Assembly (NCBI GenBank): GCA_023078555.1
Contig: CM041200.1
Span: 5,929,361-5,993,360 of the forward strand
Direction of reading: 5' to 3'
DNA: 64,000 nucleotides
Source: Ulva prolifera
Lineage: Eukaryota > Chlorophyta > Ulvophyceae > Ulvales > Ulvaceae
The position numbers were made by a program, and so were the translations under genes. Positions within the stretch are counted from its first letter, which is position 1; each line of letters opens with the position of its first letter. Shown here one piece after another: positions 37,133 through 47,965 of the stretch. A model generated the notes under the pieces. That model worked only from the letters and a program-made list of their open reading frames with translations, did no database searches and had not been told where the DNA came from.

Positions 37133-39337
37133 ATGGGTAGTTGGTGGCAGTCTCAGCTGAACTTCGCTGAAGGCCTTCTTGACCAAGTGGATAAGAAGGT
37201 CACGTCTGCTGTCGGTGCAAATGAAGACCAGCCTGGTGGTAATTCATCATCTGATCGGGAAGGTACGTGCGTGCTTGCTTGTGCTCGTGAACCTGGATCA
37301 ATGTGTTGAAACTGTTTGCCCACGCACCATGCGCGCTCGAATACGTGATCATCAACACGTTGCAGGCTTAAAGTCCTATGCATCACGCACAGCTCAGCCG
37401 TCGGCATCTTCTGGGCCTGGTGCAAGGCGTGCTAGCCCTGTCTCGCAACAAGCACAGCCTCGGACGCGAGCGAGCCCGAGCTCCCTGAAACTGCCCTCCA
37501 AGAAAGTACGTCCGACGGCGACCTCAACAACGTCCGCGTCCAACACTGATACGCAGAGTCACGCCGCAGGTGCGATCGATGCTGCGTGAGAGAATATTCA
37601 TAGGTCACACGTCTCGGCGACGATTGGCGCAGTGAAAGCAGACAGGTTGTCACATGCAGAGACTCCCAAGCAGTCTCCCAAGTCTCCTCTACCTGTTCAT
37701 CCTGCGACAAAGGGTGGTTTGCACAAGAAGCATGGCCGGACACCAGGCTCACCAGCTGCAGAGGCTTCAGGCTGGACTGCACCTGCAGACCTCCGCACAT
37801 CTCGCAAGTCACTCCCACCGGAGCTCTTTTCAAGGCCGACTCGAGCTCGTGGCAGGCTCAGCCACGCTCCCCCATGGCAAAGGTCTCACCTGCCAAGACG
37901 CCAGACTCAGCCACAGCCAAGCCAGCAATCACAAAATCCCGATTTGCAGCCATACCCCCACCACCTCCACCGCTCCTCCCTTCCAGGGTGACACCACCTA
38001 CGTCCACACCACCACCTCCAGCCCACACGCTGGTGCCAGAGCCACCTCTGCCTCCTGCTGCACCTGCCCTGTCCTGCGCACTTGAATCGCCATCGAAGCA
38101 GCAGACAGCAAACGGGACTCCTTCAGACGACCAGGCAGCCACTACCACAAATTCTCCAGCTTCTCCACAAGGAGACAGTCACGGCATAACCGCTGCAGAG
38201 CCTCCCGTTGCAGAGGCATCGAGCCCGGAGGCGCAGGGGCACGGTGCCCAGGGCACATCAGCGCCCGACACCGGGGCTGCAGGGCAAGCTCAAGACGCAG
38301 AGCTCAGAGCTGCATGGTGGTCAGAGGCGGCGCAGCCGCAGGTGCGACCTGGCCCCACCATGCCCTGCCCCAATGCATCTCACATGTGGCTGCACCATCT
38401 GTCTCGGTGTGCTGTCCCAGGGGACCACAAACGACTGCCCGCGAAAGGCAATGGCATGCAGTTTCCCATCATGGCACACTGCCACGCCTTGACTCACCAA
38501 TCAGTATCGATTTCATGCCCAAATCTGTACAGTTCGTGAAGCTGGAGGCAATGCACATGGTTGTCTGTGGCCGCGGTGCTTTGTGTTTGCAGATACGTGC
38601 ATGTGCGTTCCTGACTTGACTGCGGCGTGTGTGTTTCTCTGGTCTGAAACGCTTGCGTGTGCCGCCCACATCCAGTGTTACCATGGCCCGGGCGCTGGTA
38701 CGCTCCATCTCATGGCATGTGCCGCCATCGCACGTGGTGCAATGCTTCCGCATGAGCATGCATGAGCGTAAGCGAGTGGTGTTCATCCGCTCATTGGGGT
38801 TGCCTTGCAGGCACCACCATCAACAGATGCTGCCACAGGAGAGGACCAGGATGCTGTGCATGCTACGCCAGCAGAGCAGTGGGCCGCCGACGGCACCCCA
38901 TCCCCAGACAGCGGCGACGGCAGTGCCGCAATGAATGGCGGCCACGCAAGCACCACGGCCGCGTCGAATGGCGCCGAGGCCGGGGGCGTCCTCACCAGCT
39001 GGCAGCTAGCGGCACTTCCACCACGGAGCCCTCTTCCGAGCTGCTGCCGGAGACCGCCCCGACGGCCCCCCCGGCCGCCGCGACGCCTGACGCAGCCGCT
39101 ATGCAGCGCCTCCGCGATGAGCTGACGTCCGCGCAGGGCCGCGCCGCCGTGGCGGAGTCCGGGCTTGCTGAGGCTCGCGACAACGCGGCCGCAGCGGAGG
39201 CGCGGGCGGACGCGCCCGAGACGCGTGCCGACGCGGCGGCGGGCGCCGCCGCCGCCGCGGAGGCGCAGGGTGCGCTCGCGGATGCACAGGAGCGGACGAA
39301 GGCCGCAGTGGACTCGGCGGCGGCGGCGCGGAGCAAG
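37133..39337 (+). CDS. Golgin-84-like coiled-coil protein, multi-exon, partial model (copy 2)
   Basis: A copy of 6629-8833 at a constant offset of 30504. Exons are 37133-37262, 37366-37569 and from 37633, with the same introns, polyproline region and Ala/Glu-rich coiled coil ending at 39337. I see no difference from copy 1 in the predicted exons. The two unexplained frame changes are shared, so they predate the copies or mark introns I could not resolve. Confidence 0.45.
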
Positions 39338-39614
39338 GTTGTAACTGCCGTGCTGCGCACCGTTATGCATCAACTGCGAGGCGTTGCCATGCCAGTGCAG
39401 GATCAACACGAACGCCGCGGCGGTGATTCTGCGGGGCGACATCACCGGTCATGGCTTCCGCCCTGGGCTAAAGCTCTCCTTCCTCCGTGCCTCCCAGCCC
39501 ACACCCGCCCAGATCTACTACTCCACCGTCTACCCCTACTTCTTCGTCTCCACCTCGGTTCAGCCTGCACCGGCCCGAGGGGCGCATGTGTGTTGCACAA
39601 CCCACACCTGTGAC

Positions 39615-40522
39615 ACCGAAGCGCCGGACTCTGGCCGAGCGCCACCTCCTGCTCGTGGATCCAGTGGCACTGACGTGGCTGAGCTGGTGGAGGAGGCGGC
39701 GCCTGACGTCCACGTTGCGTGCTTCGATGCCGAGGACCTCATGCATGTCATCGACGCGGTTGTGAAGAACCTGGCGGAGCAGGACGTGCGCGACGCAGCG
39801 CACGCACGGCGACGACGTCGGCCTCGAGGCGGAGCTCGTGCCGGTGCCATTCGGGGTTCCTGAGAGAGTGTACGATGCTGGCGGGGGCGGTGAGGGGTTC
39901 ACCGCTAAGGAGCTGGCGCAGGCGGCCAGCAGCAGACGCTCGACTGTGGTGCGCCTCTCATCCCGAAGCTTAGGTCTCCACCAGTCGATGCAAGGACTGT
40001 CCATTATCACTGGTGTTGATACCAGGACAGGCAGGATCACCTGCCGTCGCGCCCCTGGGGTGCCTGAACGCGGTTCGGACGGTGGGCGGTCCAGGGTGCC
40101 TGGAAGGTCTGCAATGCCATCCCTTTGCATTTGTTGCTGTGAGCACCGGTCACAATCTGATGAGATAAGGCTGTTCCCAGAATACAAGTATCATGGTAGC
40201 AGCTGGTCAGAGGAACACGTGCTGAGCGTCACGCCAGGCTGGTGACGGCCGAGGCACTGCGCTGGTACACAGCACTACCCGCAGAGCCGCTGCGTCAGGG
40301 TATGGACACCTCGCAGGGCAAGCACACGCTGACGGCGCTGGGGTGTGCTGTGCAGAGCAGTACGCGGCGATCGCCCGCCGCCTGCCTCAGTTCGCGGCAT
40401 GGAAGGCCCAGCACACCGACCGCAACAGCGTTGTCAGCCACGCCAACATCCCCGCTGCCTCCGGCACGCCCTTCTCTCATCGCGGCGGAGGCTCGCATCG
40501 GGGCTCGGCGGGCCGCAGCTGA
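39615..40522 (+). CDS. Unidentified multi-exon gene, 3' part (copy 2)
   Basis: Same as 9111-10018, with terminal exon 40356-40522 ending in TGA. No family is recognised. Confidence 0.3.
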
Positions 40523-43376
40523 CGGCACGGCCGAGATGCAGGCGGGCGGTACTAGCGCTGCTGACAACGTTGTCAGAGTTCACTCTGCTGTCACACCTGG
40601 AGAAGTTGCGTCCCATATGGTAGTGCTGCATGATGTCGCTCAGGCGGCATGATCATGTGCACGTGTGCGGCTGCGGGGTGTTGTGCAGATGGGGCTATGT
40701 GTATTTCAAGGACAATTGTTGCTTTAAAGCCGGAGGGGCCGGTGGCACCGCCCCGACAACGCTGAAGCACACGAACAACCCCAGATGCGCGATGGGGCTA
40801 TGTGGCTCAGAGCTGGATATGTTGATATAAAGCGGCATTGCCGTGGCAATGTTGATGCAACAGGGATCAAGTCGTCCAGCTCCAGGACTCTCGAGATAAC
40901 GGGGTGACCTGGCAGCCGTTGCATGCGCAGCGAATGGCATCAGATGTAAAGTCGTGCGCTGCCAATCACTGCTGTGTCGGATGAGAGCTGCCGGTGGTAT
41001 ACCTGAGAAGGCTGTGCTCTCATGCCATGGCGTCCCTTTGGTGCTGTAAGAGGGGCCAATCCACTGCATCAAATCGTATGCATGTTCGCGTCAGGATAGT
41101 CGTGTGATACACTCAAGCGCTCTACACATGTGCCCGGATCTGTGGGGGCCATATGCGCTGTGGGACATGGTAGCTGGCACCCCAGAGCGTCGCTGTGCTT
41201 TCAAAGAGCTTCAAACTGGAGTGCAACAGCAACTCAGCTTCGGCAGGCGTGTGGCCAGTTATGTGTCACGTCAAAAGGGGCCCAGCAGCCTGTCAGCAGC
41301 CCCGTATCGCACCCTGCCAGCCTGCCAACTCCGGTGGCCAGACTCGGGCCTGAAACTCGCATGTGCCATCATGCAGCGCACAAGCTTAAATTTGACACAA
41401 ATACTGCGTTATATCATGTCTACTCAATGTCAGCTGCATCGAACAGCTCTGTGTGTCCTCCGCTCTGGTAGCTGTGGGCCCGGCTCCCCAGCCTAATTAT
41501 GTCGATGCCACCGTTCTCTCGCAAATTGTGTGCCAGCGATGTCACAGCATAGCTTAATTTGATTAGCTGTTGTACCATTCGAATTGTGTCATAGCAGCAT
41601 GCTGTGCCTGTATGACGTACAGCACACGTATCCTCGCGTCGAATACGGCTTCTTCAGATCGCAATTACCCGTACCTTCGCATGACCGGCTCCATGAACGC
41701 TTCCGACAGGTGCCTTACAGCGGTACTCACGGATGTCATGCCAATGCCGCGTTGAGTGCGCACACAGGTCCCACGAACAAAACGTGCACATCGTGTGGGT
41801 GCCCGTCTTTGAAGACACATGCGGAGGCTGATGTCTATTCCATAATGTTGCTGCAATCGTGGATCAGGGACACGGGATATCTTGTTGCCAAACGAACCAA
41901 CACCACAGTTGCCGTGGCACAGGCGGTGTGGGCCTTACAGCCCAACTGCTGCAGCAGCATTGGTCCCCACGCTTGATCGCAATGCATTCTTCGCCGTCTC
42001 GTTGCGGGAATCACTGCACTGATCGCAAAAGAGCGTGCCAGCACGCTGTCATCCACATATATAGCTGCTCCACATCAAGGGCCGCACATCTGCAAAAATA
42101 TTTCCAACATTGTTGCCTATCCACCTCGACGCACACAGCTGCACCTCGCTACACATAGCTTGACACAATATCCACCAAAATAAGAGGTCCAACTCGATCA
42201 TCGCTCAGCCATCGTTGCAGAGCAAGAACATGCCTCTGCAACAAACCGGGAGTCATCAGCAGTGCACGCACAACACGCCCACCTACGATAACTGAGCGGG
42301 ATCCTAATGTACATGCATAGGTTCCGGAGTATGTATCCTTTACAGTGGAATGAACACATGCAAACACGGGTGTGCTGTGCGAGAGTCTGGTGAACACACG
42401 CACGGCCCATCACGATGCACACAACGTGCAGCACCTGCAGCTGAATATTGGCAGCTGTACTCCTTGAGATAGGTGCATCAACATACTCACATTTCAGAGC
42501 TGTGCGATCTCCAGTTCCAGAGCGGTAAGCTGGGATGTGCTGCGCGAGTGCCGTAAATCTGCCGTACTGTGTGCCAGCACAAGCACAGACCATCTCCATG
42601 CACGCAACGTGCAGCAGCTGCAGCTGAATATCGGCATATACGACAGCAACGTCGCTCCATACACCCGCCATACGGCTTCCTTGCTCGCTGCTTGCGAGCG
42701 ACTCGTTGACAGAAACTGCACCTTGGCGACGGAGAAGGGATCAATGTGATATTGAGAACGATATACACGCAACGGTTCTATAAATGGCACGGTGTTTGCG
42801 ACGTATTGTTCAGCGCGCAGGCTGCAGCCATACCCACCCGACTTGCGCAGAGAATACCAGGCGGGCTTCGCCCAAATGTGCAAGCTACCACAGTATGAGT
42901 CGAGAGCCGCACAGGCTTACAATGCACCTCTACTCGGTATATGCGTGTATGGCCATTGTATCAGAACTTTGCATCTTGGCTGTGTCTCCGGGTGCCCGTG
43001 CCGGTCGAAATCATTTACCAAGTTACAATTGACCGACCATATTCCGATGTCGGAGCGACTCGCAAGCATCTCCATGCTATCAGCACCCGTCAGCAGCATG
43101 AATGTGGCACATGCGCGTGCCATGGTACGCCAGAGGCCTTCCCTCTACACCAAGACGAGCAAGCGGCATACAAGGTGCTCCACTCGCGTTTTGCCATGCT
43201 GGATTCGGAATCTGGGGGCGACCTGGACAACAGGCGGAGTGTCCGGTTCTTGTGTGAAGGTGACGTGCCGCTTGCTTCGTCGACCAGGTGTAGTACGCCT
43301 GGGACAGCTGCAGTAAGCCAGCTACCGATGCTGTCACATTTCAGCACTATTCCGATTCGTTAACTGTGAATTGCAG

Positions 43377-43662
43377 GCTTGCGGCGGAACTTGATGCCGT
43401 CACGCTGGTCGCCCCTGTTGCGGCGGGGGTTTTAGCCAGTGTGACGGGAGGCATGCTCGTCATACTCGTGAACAAGGCCGACAAGGCTGACCTGCTTCGT
43501 CTAGAGGACAGGTTGGAGCAGAAGCTCGACAAGATGGGCCACAAGTTGGACCAGAAGCTCGACAAGATGGGCCAGAAGCTCGACAAGAATATGCAATACA
43601 CGTATTTGGGGTTCGTGGTGCTTGCGTTGCTAATGGTGTTCAAGGACAAGCTCCCTACATAG
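43377..43662 (+). CDS. Small coiled-coil, two-helix membrane protein, last exon (copy 2)
   Basis: The same exon as 12905-13169 with one extra heptad: 21 bp adding a KLDKMGQ-type unit. Apart from that it has mostly silent changes and one or two Lys/Arg or Met/Leu exchanges. The intron is 43313-43376. A 2-nt difference upstream (near 43260) means the spliced frame here continues from 42792-43312 instead of the frame used in copy 1. One copy may therefore have a changed N-terminus, or exon 1 starts further downstream than I can see. The clean in-frame heptad change supports real coding. Confidence 0.5.
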
Positions 43663-44108
43663 GCGTTGTCCTGTGCTATGAACAGTGTTGAAAGGATAGC
43701 ATTATGTTGTGTTGCTGGAAGCAAGTTGGTGCAGGCGGTCAAAAAATCGCTAATGGGGCCATTCGCTGTAGACGACACTGTAAGTAGCATCCAAGGTGGG
43801 CTTAGCTTACACAAGCGGCGCACCAGCACGCACGATGTGCATATGCACGTATGCATGGGAGAGCGACGCCAGAACGACAGGCATCTGTAGTGCACGAGAG
43901 CAGACGTGGATGACATAGTTGAGTGGAGGGCGTTTTTGTGAGCCTCACGATGCTTGCACAGGTCATATGGTGCACTGTGCGGGCCGGTATGGCGGGTTGA
44001 GTACCCTGAGAACAACCATTATCGCGCAGCCTGGTTCGCTGGCCACATCCCGGATCCATGATAGCAATATGGTGCTGGATTAGTTTTCGAACGCCGTCGT
44101 GGACCTGG

Positions 44109-44784
44109 TGTTGTGAAAGTGCCTCGTAGCGCACAAGGCAGGTGCACATGCGAATGCACGCACGGGGTGACACGTGGCAGTCACCAGCCCGCGAATGAGA
44201 AGACACATTGCAGCTCTCTGTATAGGTCGAACAAGGTCATGGCTCAAGTATTTGACTCAGATACTGACCATGCAGGTGTGACCCCAAATCTCAGGCGTCA
44301 TGTGCTAAGTATTCCGCACACATACTTAACATTCGCCCAACTAAACTTATGGTATGACGCTTCCACTCGCGCTTGCATTCGAACAGGTATCGGTGAGTAA
44401 CCACGATCACATGGGCCCATCACAATGTAAGCACCACATGACGCCTGTGATCGCTCTAACATGACCCCTCGTGTGCACAACTTCCCACAGGACATTCCAA
44501 ACACTCGACGCGCTCCGAGAGAACTTCCACATGCGCCTCATGAGCTCGCACATGCTCGCTCCCGTGAAGGGGGGAGGTGTTGTGAAAGTGCCTCGTAGCG
44601 CACAAGGCAGGTGCACATGCGAATGCACGCACGGGGTGGCACCAGTCACCAGCCCGCGAATGAGAAGACACGTTGCAGCTCTCTGTATAGGTCGAACAAG
44701 GTCATGGCTCAAGTATCTGACTCAGATACTGACCATGCAGGTGTGATCCCAGATCTCAGGCGTCATGTGCTAAGTACTCCGCAC
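44109..44784 (+). mobile_element. TRIM element, two LTRs (copy 2)
   Basis: 5' LTR 44109-44385 (277 bp, TGTTGTGAAAG…CGAACA), primer-like GGTATCGGTGAG at 44386, internal 192 bp ending in purine tract GAAGGGGGGAGG, 3' LTR 44578-44784. The 3' LTR is missing its last 65 bp or so. It has no coding capacity. Copy 1 keeps only a solo LTR at the same place. Confidence 0.85.
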
Positions 44785-44995
44785 CACGGTGACTACGGCC
44801 ACATTGCCTCACCAGGGTGAGCCACCAACGGGGGTGCGCCAAATGTGGGTGAGCGAGACTGTACCTTGGCGAAAAAGTCTATGAAAGAGCATTGAGGGTC
44901 CAGTCAATGCAGTCTAAGTGTTTTAGTGTCTGCGTATACCTTTGGGCGGTCCACATCACTGGTATGTGTGATGTTCTACATTCCCTGACGTGGCC

Positions 44996-45202
44996 ATGGC
45001 GCACCGCAGAGGTGAGCACTCAGTGGGGGGTGAGCAGTCCGAGGGTGTGCCTCCTAGACAGCATGACTGTTTCACAACGGGCAGGTGCATGCTTGGCCAT
45101 AACTGTATTCCGGCGCATATGATGAGGTATATATGTCCTAGATGTACTTCTAACTGGATTGCTGAGGAAGTGAAACGAGGCTTGGCTTACCGGAAGGGGT
45201 GA
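44996..45202 (+). CDS. Small Cys/His-rich ORF (68 aa), possible zinc-binding exon
   Basis: Copy 2 frame starting at ATG 44996. Its second half has closely spaced metal-ligand residues in the pattern C-x5-C-x3-H-x-C-x3-H-x5-C-x2-C, then a short helical tail and TGA. No named family is recognised. In copy 1 the same frame is broken by an indel and then by the copia A insertion at 14167. It could be the last exon of a longer gene, or chance. Confidence 0.3.
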   Translation: MAHRRGEHSVGGEQSEGVPPRQHDCFTTGRCMLGHNCIPAHMMRYICPRCTSNWIAEEVKRGLAYRKG

Positions 45203-47297
45203 GTGTCATGGAAGGGTGCGCAGCGCGGGGTGCGCATGGTGCCTGGATGTTGCCAGATTTGCGCATGCGCGAGACAATCGGCCTCGGAAGAAATCCTAGC
45301 CTTCCTAATCAAATCTGTTGTGTGGCATGAGCGGTAAATCACGGCTTGCAACCCTCGCTGCTCGGGCGCACCATGTGTGATGCGCGGTCAAATATGGCAG
45401 GTGAAATAACTGCGTTTCGATCACACTGCTTTCCGACCATTATTATGTTAATGGTGGGTGCGGCATGAGTCGAACACGCAGCACTGCAGGCTGTTGGCGC
45501 ATCCTGCAGTCCAATTGCGCACGCATCGCCATCACAATGACTTTCGTGCCAAACCCGGGCAGTTCCTCTGTCATCATGAGAAGCGTCAGTGAGCGATTGT
45601 GGCGGCCACCTGTCTGGATTTTATTTAGCTGTGCACATCACTATTTGCGCAATGTAGACGAGATGTCCCTTGTTGCCACATCGTGGCGTGAAAGATGCGG
45701 GCAGGTACTAGCTGCTAGCTACGTCCGGGATATATGTCCCCGATCAAGTGTGAATGAAAAGTTTGTCAGTTTGTTGTTTGTCAGTTGATGTCGGCAGTGA
45801 GACAAGTAAATATAAAGACGTAGCTTCGAGTTACATTGCTCGTTGCGTCGTCACCTGCAGCCAGCCGTTGCATGGTCCGATCTCCCTTCGTGCGAGCATG
45901 AAATATGTGATTCATCAATCTAGGACTTCGACTATGCCAGCTCGTCTTGCTCAGCAGCTGATGCACGTTGCAGTGTAAGCTGCAATTCTACGGCACTACG
46001 CGGGCAGATATTCTGCAAAAAGCTTTCACAGTTTACATCGAAAGTATGGAACTTTTCACTTCATTCGTATGAACCTGTAAGGTTTTCTGTCATGCATTCC
46101 CCGCGAGTCGCGTTGTTGATCGACCTGTTCCAAGAGCAGGCCGCGAGTCTGGCAAAGATCATGGCTTCTTCGCTTTTGCACGGGCGTATGGCATACTTGA
46201 TCGGCTGGCAAATCATCTTGCCATCGTGATTCGGACGTTTGCGAATGCATTGTGTTGTGAGATATCTCTCACGCTAGCGCATGCTGGCACAATTAACACC
46301 TCTTCTTATATGCGTAGCGACTTGTCCAGCCATGTGGACGGTCGCACACGCATAGCTTTTGAATTACCGATCGAGTTGTACACAGTGTGATCACACGTAC
46401 GCTCAGTGGGCTTACGTGCCTGCACTCGCCACGTGTGACTGCACGCGTCCACCAGCCTTACGTGCACATGGCATCAGCACTGTGTACAGCCTTCTCCCGG
46501 CACAATGTGTCCCGTCATAGGCTTATTATGGCTTTATGCGGCTAGCCGAATCGTTACTGCACATATTACGTCTTACTGTGTGCATTACCGCCGTTACACA
46601 GGGTCCGCCCGGCGGGCTCCAGGGTTGGCATGCACGATAATATTTGTACAGCCACCCAGAGCTGCCCACGAATTACGTGCGCAGCCTTGCTGACACTCAT
46701 CTCAGGCTCTGTGAGCCACAATTTAAGATCTCCCGCGCTTATGCGGGATCTGGGATCAGTGTGGCAGTTATGCGGCACGATTCGGCGAGGCCAGCTTTGA
46801 CAGGGGGATTGACCTGGGCGCACACACCCCGGTATTTATACCGTGCGCTTGCTGGGACCAGACACGCTTTACAGTAGTCTGGTCGGGGCGCCATCCATTT
46901 CCGCACTGGCACGTCGCATCCCTGCGTGTGAGTGTACCTCTGCTCTGTTTGTGCCTATACAGCCCTCGTGCTGCGGCAATCTTGACCCATCACTGTTTCT
47001 CCTTACTGCCATCGATGTCTGTTACCCAAGACCAGACCAATAGGTCTCAACACATTGCCATGGCAGGCTGATTGACATAGCGTTGACGTGCTTGTGGGAC
47101 GCCCTGGGTAGCTCTGATAGGTGGCTGTGCATATGCGATCGCAATGCTGACAAAGCATAACGAGCGATACTTATCTGTAGCTGGTACGTCCGCATTGTGA
47201 CCGGCTGTGCAACAATTCTGGTGCACAGTTCTCGTCCACAGCCATACAGTCCCAGTCACAATTTGAAAGCCACTGATGCCCACATTTATTCAGCTGA
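45203..47297. other. Single-copy DNA without a clear gene
   Basis: No domain-bearing frame was found. A 45-codon plus frame, 46092-46229, has a hydrophobic helical composition (SLAKIMASSLLHG, then AYLIGWQIIL) and might be an exon. Confidence 0.35.
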
Positions 47298-47302
47298 TGT
47301 GC

Positions 47303-47658
47303 TGTCACAATGCATGAGCCTGCGGGCAGCAGTGTGGTGACAGGTGCACCCATGCACGAACGATCCGCGGATCCAGTGTAGGGGTAAGCCGCCAGCTAGG
47401 ATCGTCTCGATGTAGTGAGAGAGATCGTGCGAGGGTTTCCCGCCGTAACCTTGAGTATTGAGTGTTCAGTGTGCATATAAGCATGTGCACACTGAGATCT
47501 GTAACCATTCTCTCTACTGTTTCACGGTACCAGCACTTCCCCTTCAACATCTCTCGGTTCTACCTCTGTGCGCAGCAGGTATGAGATGTTGGCTGTACTG
47601 ACTTGACCTGAACAAGGACTGCGCGTCCTGACCTGCACAAATGATAGCTTTTCTGACA
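47303..47658 (+). repeat. Copia D 5' LTR
   Basis: 356 bp, TGTCACAATG…TTCTGACA. The first 40 bp contain an inverted pair, TGTCACA / TGGTGACA. Confidence 0.97.
47467..47494 (+). promoter_or_regulatory. TATA box within a 9-bp dyad, LTR promoter core
   Basis: Arms CAGTGTGCA (47467-47475) and TGCACACTG (47486-47494) enclose the loop TATAAGCATG. The same arrangement is in the LTRs of A, B, C and E, and a diverged version is in F and G. It is probably the pol II promoter of the element, inferred from the TATA match. Confidence 0.6.
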
Positions 47659-47672
47659 TGGTATCGATGATG
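47659..47672 (+). promoter_or_regulatory. Primer binding site of copia D
   Basis: TGGTATCGATGATG directly after the LTR. The first seven bases (TGGTATC) fit the 3' end of an initiator-Met tRNA, the usual copia primer. Confidence 0.7.
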
Positions 47673-47866
47673 TTAGCGTTTATGTCTGTTTATGGTCTTG
47701 TTCAGGAAAGCCGTCGGCCAATGTCTGCGCGCAGACACGGCGGGCATTCCACTGTTCTGCCGGCGCTCAGACTGCGGTCAAAAGCGCAGGCATCATTTAG
47801 CTTTCTCGTAGCATATTGTTGTTAGACACAATTCGAGAAGCTTGTCTTAATGATCAGCGCTGAGAA

Positions 47867-47884
47867 AAGCGAACGCGTTCGCTT
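47867..47884 (+). promoter_or_regulatory. 18-bp palindrome in copia D leader
   Basis: AAGCGAACGCGTTCGCTT, identical to that in B and C. It lies between the primer site and the Gag ATG. Confidence 0.5.
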
Positions 47885-47965
47885 GTTCTCTCAACCTGTT
47901 TGCTTGCGAGCAATCCCACTGGTTAGTTGCTGCGCGCGACAAACAACCATCTGTCCTGATGCAGG

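Larger units (their letters stand above)
23108..45123 (+). repeat. Large direct duplication, copy 2 (22.0 kb)
   Basis: Collinear with 868-14166. It is longer because of the 300-bp retroposon (24068-24356), the TRIM nest (25617-26931), copia C (28679-35263), the intact TRIM (44109-44784) and longer poly(G) runs. These additions sum to approximately the whole length difference. The right end continues into single-copy DNA. Confidence 0.95.
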
